15,521 bases of DNA, taken from Coriobacteriales bacterium (lineage in GTDB: Bacteria > Actinomycetota > Coriobacteriia > Coriobacteriales > UBA8131). The DNA lies in contig JAIRTN010000106.1 of NCBI GenBank assembly GCA_031254905.1, positions 1-15,521 of the forward strand. The letters are read 5' to 3'. Made by a program: the position numbers and the translations under genes. Positions 7,495 through 14,286 of the stretch are shown in pieces. Below the pieces are notes generated by a model. That model was given only the letters and a program-made list of their open reading frames with translations. It had not been told where the DNA came from and ran no database searches. Each line of letters starts with the position of its first letter. Position 1 is the first letter of the stretch.

Positions 7495-8889
7495 TTAAGA
7501 CAGGTTTGCCTCGGCTTGGAGGAGGTCTTCGGCCTGCTTGAGCTGTTCGGCAACCCGGGCGGGCGCCGTTCCCCCTTCGCTCATCCGCTGGGCAACGACG
7601 TTTTCTATCTTGAGCACGTCGAGGGCTGTTTCATCAAAGAGCGCCGAGGCCGCCCTCAGTTCATCCAACCCAAGTTCCCCAAGGCTCCTGCCGGATTTCT
7701 CGGCCACAAGCACAAGTCTACCCACCACCTCGTGCGCGTCGCGGAAGGGCAGGCCCTTCTCCACAAGAAAATCCGCCAAATCGGTTGCTTCCATAAAGCC
7801 GCCCTGAGCCCCTTCCCGCATGGCATGAGCATTGATTCTCATGGTGGCAAGCATGCCCGCCAAGGCCTCAAGGCTTGCGGAAAGCGTGTCTATCGCGTCG
7901 AAGGCACCTTCCTTATCCTCCTGTAAATCCTTGTTGTAGGCGAGGGGCAGACCCTTGAGTACGGTGAGAAGGCCAACGAGGTCACCGACGACCCGCCCCG
8001 TTTTTCCCCGCACAAGTTCGGCGAAGTCCGGGTTCTTCTTCTGCGGCATGATGGAGGAGCCGGTTGACCAGTAATCGCTCAGGGTGATGAAGCCAAACTC
8101 GTTGCTCGACCACAGGATAAGTTCTTCGCACAGACGCGAAAGATGGACCATCGTCACGGAGCAGGCGTAGATGAGGTCGAGCAAAAAGTCGCGGTCGCTG
8201 ACCGCGTCGAGCGAGTTGGGGATAACAGAGGAGAAGCCGAGAGCCGCGGCGGTCTGCTGGCGGTCGATTGGATGCCCGGTTCCCGCGAGCGCGGCGGCGC
8301 CAAGCGGCGAGGCGTCTGCCGCCTCATAGGCCGCGAGCATCCGGCGGAAATCCCGCGAGAGCATCCAGAAATAGGCGAGTATATGATGGGAGAAAAGAAC
8401 CGGCTGCGCCTTTTGCAGATGGGTATAGCCCGGCATGATTACCGTTGCGTTGTCTTGGGCGACGCAAAGAAGCGTCGTGCGGACCTCATGCAACTGCCGC
8501 GCGAGGGCGAGCGCCTGTTCCTTGATGTAGAGCCGCGTGTCGGTTGCTACTTGGTCGTTGCGGCTACGCGCGGTGTGCAGCCTGCGGCCGGCGTCGCCGA
8601 CAAGCCGTATGAGTTCTCCCTCGATGGCCATGTGAATGTCCTCGTCGGCGATGTCGAAGACGAAACTTCCCTCCTCGATGCGCACCGCTATCTCGTCGAG
8701 CCCCGCGTTGATGCTCGCGGCGTCTTCGGCGGAGATAATGCCTCGTGTCGCAAGCATCTGGGCATGCGCCTTCGACCCGGCGATGTCTTGACGCCAGAGC
8801 CGTTGGTCAACGGGCAGCGAGGCGCCAAACGCAATGGCCGGCGTTTCCTCGAAACGTCCTCCCCATAAAGGCTTCTTGTCTGTTGCCAT
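7495..8889 (-). CDS. argH: Argininosuccinate lyase
   Basis: Cleaves argininosuccinate to arginine and fumarate, the last step of arginine synthesis, as a cytosolic homotetramer. The protein is 464 residues, the usual family length. It opens with KPLWGGRF, a strong ArgH hallmark. It has TARSRNDQVATD (106-117), YTHLQKAQP (155-163) with general-base region His157, and the fumarase/aspartase superfamily signature GSSIMPQKKNPD (277-288), whose second Ser (279) is the expected catalytic residue. The chosen start is the ATG at 8889. An in-frame ATG at 9021 would overlap argG by about 120 nt and adds 44 residues with no family resemblance. It begins 13 nt after argG with GGGGAACAGG upstream. It is the last gene of the arginine operon; a clear intrinsic terminator after it is not visible. 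Confidence 0.97.
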   Translation of the reverse strand: MATDKKPLWGGRFEETPAIAFGASLPVDQRLWRQDIAGSKAHAQMLATRGIISAEDAASINAGLDEIAVRIEEGSFVFDIADEDIHMAIEGELIRLVGDAGRRLHTARSRNDQVATDTRLYIKEQALALARQLHEVRTTLLCVAQDNATVIMPGYTHLQKAQPVLFSHHILAYFWMLSRDFRRMLAAYEAADASPLGAAALAGTGHPIDRQQTAAALGFSSVIPNSLDAVSDRDFLLDLIYACSVTMVHLSRLCEELILWSSNEFGFITLSDYWSTGSSIMPQKKNPDFAELVRGKTGRVVGDLVGLLTVLKGLPLAYNKDLQEDKEGAFDAIDTLSASLEALAGMLATMRINAHAMREGAQGGFMEATDLADFLVEKGLPFRDAHEVVGRLVLVAEKSGRSLGELGLDELRAASALFDETALDVLKIENVVAQRMSEGGTAPARVAEQLKQAEDLLQAEANLS

Positions 8890-8902
8890 GGTGCCTGTTC
8901 CC

Positions 8903-10114
8903 CTATTCCGGCTTTTTTTGCCGTGCCGCAATCTTGATGGGCAGTCCGAACAAGTTGATAAAACCGGCCGCGTCGCGGTGGTCGTAATCGGACTCGCCGA
9001 AGGAAGCCATATCGACGTCATAAAGCGAATACGGGCTCGTCAAACCCACCGTGATGACATTGCCCTTGTAGAGTTTGAGTTTCACGTCGCCGGTTACGGC
9101 CTGCTGCGTGGTATCGACAAAGGCGTCAAGTGCCGCGCGCAGAGGTGAGTACCATTGCCCGTTATAGACGAGTTCGGCGTATCGCTGTGCCACCACCTGC
9201 TTGAAGTGCGCGCTCTCCTTATCGAGACAGATTGTCTCCAGCGCGTCATGGGCCACATACAGTATCGTGCCGCCCGGTGTTTCATAGACGCCCCGGCTTT
9301 TCATGCCAACGAGGCGATTCTCGACCAAGTCGATGGTGCCAACGCCATTGGCACCTCCCAGCGTGTTGAGTTTTTCGATAAGCGCAACACCGCCGAGCCT
9401 CTCGCCGTCAAGCGCCACGGGAATACCCTTCTCAAAGGAGAGGGTTATGTACTGCGGCTCGTCGGGCGCAGCCTCCGGAGTTAGCCCCAGTTCGAGCAGC
9501 TTCTCGTAATTTGGCTCATTGGCCGGGTTCTCGAGGTCCAGCCCTTCATGGGAGAGATGCCAGAGGTTGCGGTCCTTTGAGTAGTTGGTTTCCCGCGTAA
9601 TCTTGAGCGGAATCTTTCGTGCCTCGGCATACTCAATCGCGTCTTCGCGGCTTTTGATGTCCCATTCCCGCCACGGCGCGATGATTTTAAGGTCCGGGGC
9701 AAGCGCCTTGGCCGTCAGTTCAAAACGCACTTGGTCGTTGCCCTTGCCGGTGCAACCATGCGCGATGGCGTCGGCGCCCTCCTTGCGGGCAACCTCCACA
9801 AGCGCCTTGGCGATGGGAGGCCGCGCAAAACTTGTGCCTAACAGGTAGGTTTCATAGCGCGCACCCGCCTTGAGCGTCGGCCAGATGAAATCGTTGACGA
9901 GTTCGTCTTTGACATCAACGATGTAAAGCCTGCTCGCGCCTGTGGCGAGAGCCTTGGCCTCTAAGCCCTCAAATTCCTCGGCCCCTTGGCCGACGTCGGC
10001 CGCCATGGCGATGACTTCGCAACCGTAGTTCTCTTTGAGCCACGGAATGATGATGGAAGTATCCAAGCCGCCCGAATAGGCAAGCACAGCTTTCTTTATC
10101 GTTGTCGTACCCAT
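8903..10114 (-). CDS. argG: Argininosuccinate synthase
   Basis: Joins citrulline and aspartate using ATP to give argininosuccinate and AMP plus pyrophosphate. The protein is 403 residues, normal for the short bacterial ArgG class. The N-type ATP pyrophosphatase loop AYSGGLDTS is at 12-20, close to the N terminus. [15 protein letters not shown] (93-107), [14 protein letters not shown] (119-132) and [13 protein letters not shown] (273-285) are standard ArgG blocks forming the nucleotide, citrulline and aspartate pockets. The ATG at 10114 follows GAAGGATTAGT, a suitable ribosome-binding site. It sits between argR (81 nt upstream) and argH (13 nt downstream). A hairpin-capable inverted repeat lies in the gap after argR, so expression of argGH may be tuned separately. 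Confidence 0.98.
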   Translation of the reverse strand: MGTTTIKKAVLAYSGGLDTSIIIPWLKENYGCEVIAMAADVGQGAEEFEGLEAKALATGASRLYIVDVKDELVNDFIWPTLKAGARYETYLLGTSFARPPIAKALVEVARKEGADAIAHGCTGKGNDQVRFELTAKALAPDLKIIAPWREWDIKSREDAIEYAEARKIPLKITRETNYSKDRNLWHLSHEGLDLENPANEPNYEKLLELGLTPEAAPDEPQYITLSFEKGIPVALDGERLGGVALIEKLNTLGGANGVGTIDLVENRLVGMKSRGVYETPGGTILYVAHDALETICLDKESAHFKQVVAQRYAELVYNGQWYSPLRAALDAFVDTTQQAVTGDVKLKLYKGNVITVGLTSPYSLYDVDMASFGESDYDHRDAAGFINLFGLPIKIAARQKKPE

Positions 10115-10136
10115 ACTAATCCTTCAATCTCTCAAG

Positions 10137-10181
10137 AAGTGGCGGATAAGCGCTCGTCATCCTCGCCCGTCACCGCCACTT
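10137..10181 (-). promoter_or_regulatory. Inverted repeat between argR and argG
   Basis: AAGTGGCGG (10137-10145) and CCGCCACTT (10173-10181) are perfect 9-bp arms around a 27-nt loop, filling most of the 81-nt gap between argR and argG. No U-rich run follows on the mRNA strand, so it is not a classical terminator. It could be a processing, partial attenuation or mRNA-stabilising structure. The sequence symmetry is certain; the function is inferred. Confidence 0.5.
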
Positions 10182-10195
10182 GTCATCATCGTCTG

Positions 10196-10624
10196 TTATT
10201 TCAGACGCAGTTTGTTAACCGTTGTTTCAAAGGCGGTGGCATGCTCCTCGTCGGCCGCGATGACGAGAATGGTGTCGTCACCGGCGATAGAGCCGAGAAT
10301 GGCAGGCATGCCAGCGGCGTCGAGGGCGGCGGCAACTCCCTGTGCCGTGCCAGCGGAGGTCTTAACAACCACAAGGTTGCCGGCAACGCTCACGCGGTCG
10401 ACCAAATCCGATACCATACGCTGCAGATGCAAATCCTCGGCAAGCATGTAGACGCCTTCCGGAAGTTTGCGCAACCCCATCTCGGTGATGTCGCGTGAGA
10501 CTGTCGCCTGCGTGCAGACAAAGCCCCGCTCCCTGAGGTCTTCGACCAAATCGCGTTGCGTTCTAATATGCCGCGAGCGAACGATTTCACGAATCGCCTC
10601 ATATCGTTCATTTCGCTTCTTCAT
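10196..10624 (-). CDS. argR: Arginine-responsive repressor ArgR/AhrC
   Basis: Senses arginine and represses arginine synthesis genes by binding ARG boxes as a hexamer. The protein is 142 residues, slightly short but complete. The N-terminal winged helix-turn-helix (about 1-65) includes QRDLVEDLRERGF and the recognition segment ATVSRDITEMGL (40-51), whose SR pair is the DNA-contact hallmark. The C-terminal oligomerisation and arginine-binding domain has GTAQGVAAALD (92-102) and GDDTILV (115-121), including the acidic pair that contacts arginine. The start is supported by AGGAG before the ATG at 10624. Placement between argF and argG is the actinobacterial order. Being inside the operon it would be controlled with its own targets. 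The 103-nt gap before it is long enough for a separate promoter, but no convincing one or ARG box was identified. Confidence 0.97.
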   Translation of the reverse strand: MKKRNERYEAIREIVRSRHIRTQRDLVEDLRERGFVCTQATVSRDITEMGLRKLPEGVYMLAEDLHLQRMVSDLVDRVSVAGNLVVVKTSAGTAQGVAAALDAAGMPAILGSIAGDDTILVIAADEEHATAFETTVNKLRLK

Positions 10625-10727
10625 CCCGTCACTCCTGTTCTGATTGTCCCTATAAGACCTTCTAGCACCCTACATTTTGATACGATACACCCACCTTGCC
10701 TCACCCTCTTGCCCTCACTCCGTCATT

Positions 10728-11789
10728 TTACCCCAACACCAGTTCCAAAAGAGCCTGCTGAGCGTGTAGACGATTCTCCGCCTCGTCGTAAATGGCGGAG
10801 AAGGGCGCGTCCATCACCTCATCGGTAACTTCTTCGCCGCGATGCGCCGGCAGACAGTGCAAAAATATCGCCCCGGGAGCGGCATGCTCAAAGGACGCCG
10901 CCGATATGCGATAGGGTTCAAACGCGCGTACCCGTTCGTCGTGTTCGGCCTCGGCTCCCATGGAGGCCCACGTGTCGGTTATCACCACATCGGCGCCTGC
11001 CAAGGCCGCCAGAGGGTCTGTCCCGATGATGAGTTTCGCGCCGGTTTGCGCGGCGAGCGCCTGACATTGCCTGATGTAGTCCTCCCGGGGACGATAGGCC
11101 TCAGGCGTCGCGATACGAACTTCCATGCCGCAGAGGGCAGCACCCTCGAGATAGGTATGCGCCATGTTGTTACCGTCGCCCACGTAGGCAAGCACAAGTT
11201 TGGAGAGGTCGCCTTTATACTCGTGCATGGTCAGGAAGTCCGCCAAGCCCTGACAGGGATGGAAGTCATCCGTGAGGGCGTTGACCACCGGAATGCTCGC
11301 CCAGTGAGCTATCTCCTCAACCCGTGCCTGCGCAAAACTGCGGATGACGATGGCATCGACAAAGCGCTCCATGACCATCGTCGTATCCTTGACCGATTCG
11401 CCGCGTGAGAAGGCCGAATGGGTGTCGCTCATAACCACCGGGTAGGCGCCAAGCCGCGCCGCGGCTAACTCGAAGGAGACCCGGGTCCTCAGCGAGGGCT
11501 TCTCCAGTATGATGCCGACCGCACGACCCGCATAGGGCGCCTGTTTTTGGGCAGCGGCCGCGTCGGCCTTCCAGAAGCGCTTGTTTGCCAAGGCTCTTGA
11601 GAGGACCAGATAAAACTCGCGCGGCGTGAGGTCGAGCAGGCGCAGGAGGTCACGGCCTGCGAGGGGGTTGTCCTTCGGGGGAGGCGGGGCGGGAGAAAGG
11701 CCGAGCGTGCCGGGCTCATCCCTCTTATCTTGTTTTGCCTCGGGCTCATTGCCCAGCGTCGCCCAGTTGGGCAGATGTCCGTCTGTCAT
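10728..11789 (-). CDS. argF: Ornithine carbamoyltransferase with a Pro-rich N-terminal extension
   Basis: Transfers the carbamoyl group from carbamoyl phosphate to ornithine, giving citrulline. The protein is 353 residues, about 40 longer than usual. The conserved enzyme begins near residue 42 (LAGRDLLRLLDLTPREF). The carbamoyl-phosphate site SLRTR is at 99-103, HPCQ at 177-180, DGNNMAHT at 205-212, the ornithine-contacting DTWASMG at 272-278, and the catalytic HCLP at 311-314. DEAENRLHAQQAL near the C terminus is also typical. The extra N terminus (1-41) is polar and then Pro-rich (SPAPPPPKD), probably disordered. The ATG overlaps the argD stop as ATGA, which implies translational coupling and supports the long form; no Met lies between residue 1 and the core. 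Anabolic argF fits the operon better than catabolic arcB. Confidence 0.96.
   Translation of the reverse strand: MTDGHLPNWATLGNEPEAKQDKRDEPGTLGLSPAPPPPKDNPLAGRDLLRLLDLTPREFYLVLSRALANKRFWKADAAAAQKQAPYAGRAVGIILEKPSLRTRVSFELAAARLGAYPVVMSDTHSAFSRGESVKDTTMVMERFVDAIVIRSFAQARVEEIAHWASIPVVNALTDDFHPCQGLADFLTMHEYKGDLSKLVLAYVGDGNNMAHTYLEGAALCGMEVRIATPEAYRPREDYIRQCQALAAQTGAKLIIGTDPLAALAGADVVITDTWASMGAEAEHDERVRAFEPYRISAASFEHAAPGAIFLHCLPAHRGEEVTDEVMDAPFSAIYDEAENRLHAQQALLELVLG
11663..11693 (+). other. G-run cluster (possible G-quadruplex) in argF
   Basis: The plus strand has four G-runs (5, 5, 4 and 3 G) within 31 bp, separated by 9, 4 and 1 nt. This is the template strand of argF, and the same bases encode the Pro-rich stretch of its N-terminal extension. 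The pattern is seen directly; quadruplex formation is inferred. Confidence 0.4.
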
Positions 11790-13081
11790 AGTCGCTCCAC
11801 TATCGTCCAGAGTTTTTCTATCAGCACATCGACGTCTTCTTTTGTGCAGACGAGCGGCGGCAACAGGCGCAGGATGTGATGGCCGATGTTGTTGAGTACG
11901 AGGCCAGCCGTGAGGGCCGCCGCGACGATTTCTTCTGCGATGGGCCGGTCGAATTCGATGCCGACCATGAGGCCGCGGCCGCGGATTTCTGTGACGTAGG
12001 GGAGTTCCGCGAGGCGTTTTTGCAGGTAGATGCCCACTTCTGCGACGCGCGAGGCGGCGTCTATGGCTTCGAGTTCGTCGAGCGTTGCGTTGGCCGCCGC
12101 TATGACCAAGGGGCTGCCGCCGAAGGTCGAACCGTGGTCGCCCGGCTCGAAGGTTTCCGCCGCAACGCCGCGGGCGCAGACGGCGCCGATGGGTACCCCG
12201 GCCCCCAAGCCCTTTGCGAGCGTGACCACGTCCGGCACGATGCCGTAGTGTTGGAAGGCAAAGGGGTAGCTTCCCGTCCGATAAAAGCCGGTTTGGACCT
12301 CGTCAATCATGAGGAGGATGTTGTGCTCGGCGGTTAGCTGGCGCGCCGCGCGGAGGTATTCCTCCGTGCAGGGGTAGACGCCGCCTTCGCCTTGGATACA
12401 TTCGAGCAGCACCGCACAGACAGCCGCCCCGCCGAAGCCCTGATTGAGTGCGTACTTCAGGGCCGGGATGTCGTTGAGGTCCACGTGGACAAAACCGCGG
12501 GGGAGCGGACCGAAGGATTCCTGCTTGCCGGGCTGCCCGGTTGCGGTAAGCGCGGCAATCGTGCGGCCGTGGAAGGAGCGCCGCGCGCTGATGATGCTGT
12601 CGGCGCCCTCGAGGTGGCGCGTGCCGTACTTGCGTGCTATCTTGATAGCGCCTTCGACAGCCTCGGCGCCGCTGTTTGCGAAGAAGGTTTTCCAGAGGGG
12701 TGGGGTGGGAGCCGCCGTGGGGGGTGGGGTGGGTGCGAGCTGCGAGGGGGCCACGGCTGAACCCGCGTTTGAACCCGCGGCTTGTGGGGCGCCCGCACTA
12801 AGGAGCGTGCTGATTTTCTCCGCAAGTTCTCCACGCCCTTCCACATAAAAGTAATTGCCCACATGCAGCAGGCGCGCCGCCTGCTCCTGAATGGCCCGGG
12901 TGACGCGCGGATTTGCGTGCCCCACGCTCGCCGCACCGATGCCCGAGAGGAAGTCGAGGTATTCAACGCCGTTTTCGTCATACAGGCGGATGCCCTCGCC
13001 CCTCACAAACTCTACCGGTTTGCGCTTGTAGGTCCGCATGAGATAGCTGTCCTCGAGCGCCTGTTGTTGTTCGTAAGACAT
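11786..13081 (-). CDS. argD: Acetylornithine aminotransferase with a low-complexity insertion
   Basis: PLP enzyme that converts N-acetylglutamate semialdehyde to N-acetylornithine with glutamate as amino donor. The protein is 431 residues against a usual 390-400. Hallmarks of class-III aminotransferases are present: YLDFLSGIG (41-49), NSGAEAVEGAIK (136-147), FHGRT (170-174), the cofactor-binding DEVQTGFYRTG (260-270) and the PLP lysine at 290 in TLAKGLGAGVPIGA; HGSTFGG (316-322) follows. The excess length is one block at about 96-128 made of Ala, Pro, Gly, Ser and Thr, located just before the conserved FFANSGAEA. In normal ArgD only a few residues separate these parts, so this is an in-frame loop insertion, probably tolerated at the surface. 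The ATG at 13081 lies 25 nt after argB; the stop overlaps the argF start (ATGA). Confidence 0.97.
   Translation of the reverse strand: MSYEQQQALEDSYLMRTYKRKPVEFVRGEGIRLYDENGVEYLDFLSGIGAASVGHANPRVTRAIQEQAARLLHVGNYFYVEGRGELAEKISTLLSAGAPQAAGSNAGSAVAPSQLAPTPPPTAAPTPPLWKTFFANSGAEAVEGAIKIARKYGTRHLEGADSIISARRSFHGRTIAALTATGQPGKQESFGPLPRGFVHVDLNDIPALKYALNQGFGGAAVCAVLLECIQGEGGVYPCTEEYLRAARQLTAEHNILLMIDEVQTGFYRTGSYPFAFQHYGIVPDVVTLAKGLGAGVPIGAVCARGVAAETFEPGDHGSTFGGSPLVIAAANATLDELEAIDAASRVAEVGIYLQKRLAELPYVTEIRGRGLMVGIEFDRPIAEEIVAAALTAGLVLNNIGHHILRLLPPLVCTKEDVDVLIEKLWTIVERL
12697..12733 (+). repeat. Duplicated G-rich tract (possible G-quadruplex) in argD
   Basis: The 13-mer GGGGTGGGGTGGG occurs twice (12697-12709 and 12721-12733), separated by 11 nt, the second copy being preceded by two further G. 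Six G-runs of three or more stand within 37 bp on the template strand of argD. It encodes the Pro/Thr-rich part of the ArgD insertion. A 10-nt repeat TGAACCCGCG at 12758-12767 and 12770-12779 lies in the same insertion, so the whole block looks built by local duplication. Confidence 0.6.
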
Positions 13082-13106
13082 GAGCGTTCCCCTATTCCTT
13101 TCTCAT

Positions 13107-14069
13107 CTATCCATGAAGTTTACTCGCGAGATTATCAAGCGGCGCGGCCATAAAATCTTCCCGCGAGTTACTTTCCTCGTCCGGCATAATCATGGTTCCC
13201 ACGCCTTCATCGGTAAAGACCTCAAGCAGCAGCGCGTGCGGAATCGTCCCGTTGAGTATGTGCGCTCGCGAAACCCCCGCGCGAACCGCCCTCACGCACG
13301 ACCCGAGTTTGGGAATCATGCCCTTGCTGAGCCCGCCTTCATCCAAAAGCGCCTGCGCTTCCGTGAGGTTAAGACGAGAAATCAGCGTGTCTTTGTCAGA
13401 AAAATCCCGGTACAGACCATCGACGTCCGTGAGGAAGATGACCTTATGCGCCCCGATGGTGGCGGCTATCTCTCCGGCCATCACATCGGCGTTTACATTG
13501 TAAGACAGGCCGTCGGCCCCCACAGCAACGCTGGCAATGATGGGGATGTAATCGCCGGCGATGAGGTCGAGCAGCAGGGTTGTGTCGATGCTCTCGACGT
13601 TGCCAACCAACCCCATTTCCTCAGAAATCTGGGTCGCCTTGACGATATGCCCATCCGCGCCGTTAAGCCCAACCGCGATATGTCCATGCTTATTAAGCTG
13701 GGCAACAAGCTCTTGGTTTACCTTTCCGATAAGCACCATCTTAACGACGTCCATGACCTCCGGAGGCGTAACGCGCATCCCGTCTTTGAATGTTGAGGGC
13801 AGACCGAGTTGCTCGGAGAGTTGCGTGATGTCCTTGCCTCCCCCATGAACAATGAGGGGATTGAGCCCGATAATCTTCATGAGAACGATGTCGCTCATCA
13901 CGTTTTCGCGCAGTTCGGCATCGACCATCGCCGCGCCGCCGTATTTGATGACGACGGTCTTGCCCGTGGCATCCTTAATCCACGGAAGCGCCTCGATGAG
14001 TACCTCTGCCTTATCAAGCGCCTGTGCCTGCAACCGCAGCCGATACGCGCTCTTTTCTTCCGGTGTCAT
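13107..14069 (-). CDS. argB: Acetylglutamate kinase
   Basis: Phosphorylates N-acetylglutamate with ATP, the second step of the acetylated ornithine branch. The protein is 320 residues with amino acid kinase motifs: TVVIKYGGAAM (38-48, phosphate-binding Lys42), IVHGGGKDI (73-81), LNGADG (135-140), the substrate-binding YNVNADVMAGEIA (190-202), LTDVDGLY (213-220) and LSKGMIPKL (247-255). The N-terminal helix before the kinase core (about 10-35) is the element that in arginine-inhibited NAGKs mediates hexamer formation and feedback by arginine, so this enzyme is probably feedback controlled. A 26-residue tail after FTDEGVGTMI is longer than usual and is unassigned. It starts 213 nt after argJ, the one wide gap of the operon, and the ATG overlaps the stop of a small open frame (ATGA). 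GAAAGGG lies about 8 nt before the start. Confidence 0.97.
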   Translation of the reverse strand: MTPEEKSAYRLRLQAQALDKAEVLIEALPWIKDATGKTVVIKYGGAAMVDAELRENVMSDIVLMKIIGLNPLIVHGGGKDITQLSEQLGLPSTFKDGMRVTPPEVMDVVKMVLIGKVNQELVAQLNKHGHIAVGLNGADGHIVKATQISEEMGLVGNVESIDTTLLLDLIAGDYIPIIASVAVGADGLSYNVNADVMAGEIAATIGAHKVIFLTDVDGLYRDFSDKDTLISRLNLTEAQALLDEGGLSKGMIPKLGSCVRAVRAGVSRAHILNGTIPHALLLEVFTDEGVGTMIMPDEESNSREDFMAAPLDNLASKLHG

Positions 14070-14275
14070 ACGCCAAACCCTTTCGTGAATAAACCCGCGT
14101 GTTGTTTGGATGCCAAGATGCCGTCCATGATGCTGTCCATGATGCTGTCGGCATCAGCCTTTAGGGGCATCATGGGCGAGCAGATTGGCTTGAAGGCAGC
14201 ACGCGGGCGAAACGAGCGTACTGCGTCGTACGTGAGTGAGAGCGCGTGTTGTCTGAATGCCAAGATGCCGTCCAT
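14066..14275 (-). CDS. Possible 69-residue small protein or repeat-derived open frame
   Basis: I do not recognise this protein. After the argJ stop and a 7-nt gap (TAGGGGCATC before ATG), an open frame runs 69 codons to a TGA that overlaps the argB ATG as ATGA, the geometry of translationally coupled genes. The product starts MDGILAFRQHA and has a degenerate second copy, SIMDGILASKQHA, near its C terminus, because the underlying DNA is repeated. It is basic, with no membrane segment or signal peptide. The frame also lies inside a repeat-rich element, so it may be open by chance or may only serve to carry ribosomes from argJ to argB. The RBS is weak (GGGG at a 4-nt spacing). Confidence 0.3.
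   Translation of the reverse strand: MDGILAFRQHALSLTYDAVRSFRPRAAFKPICSPMMPLKADADSIMDSIMDGILASKQHAGLFTKGFGV
14096..14133. repeat. Direct repeat copy A in the argJ-argB gap
   Basis: This 38-bp unit matches 14243-14280 at 36 of 38 positions, the differences being at the 11th and 14th bases. The pair is 147 bp apart, in the same orientation, and brackets most of the gap between argJ and argB. Confidence 0.85.
14123..14146. repeat. 12-bp tandem repeat
   Basis: GTCCATGATGCT occurs twice in direct tandem (14123-14134, 14135-14146). The first copy overlaps the end of direct repeat A. This suggests recent slippage within the element. Confidence 0.85.
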
Positions 14276-14286
14276 GATGCCCCTAA
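14161..14286. mobile_element. MITE-like element with perfect 14-bp terminal inverted repeats
   Basis: TTAGGGGCATCATG (14161-14174) and its exact complement CATGATGCCCCTAA (14273-14286) bound a 126-bp segment with no recognisable transposase. The right arm contains the argJ stop codon, so the last bases of argJ are part of the element. No clear target-site duplication is visible at the ends. It could be a non-autonomous insertion, a dispersed intergenic repeat, or an mRNA stem with a 98-nt loop. The inverted repeat is certain; the mobile nature is inferred. Confidence 0.4.
14243..14280. repeat. Direct repeat copy B at the argJ 3' end
   Basis: This is the partner of the unit at 14096-14133 (36 of 38 identical). 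It ends inside the right inverted-repeat arm, 3 bp short of the argJ stop codon. Confidence 0.85.

Noticed and set aside
7470..7498. Hairpin CCCA-AAAA-TGGG after argH as an intrinsic terminator
   Set aside because: The stem is only 4 bp and no U-run follows on the mRNA strand, so a terminator cannot be supported.
8890..9021. N-terminal extension of argH by 44 residues
   Set aside because: It would overlap argG extensively and lacks resemblance to ArgH; KPLWGGRF just after the ATG at 8889 is the normal beginning.
14161..14286. CRISPR-like array in the argJ-argB repeats
   Set aside because: There are only two long copies, plus a tandem 12-mer; spacing is not that of repeat-spacer units and no cas genes are present.
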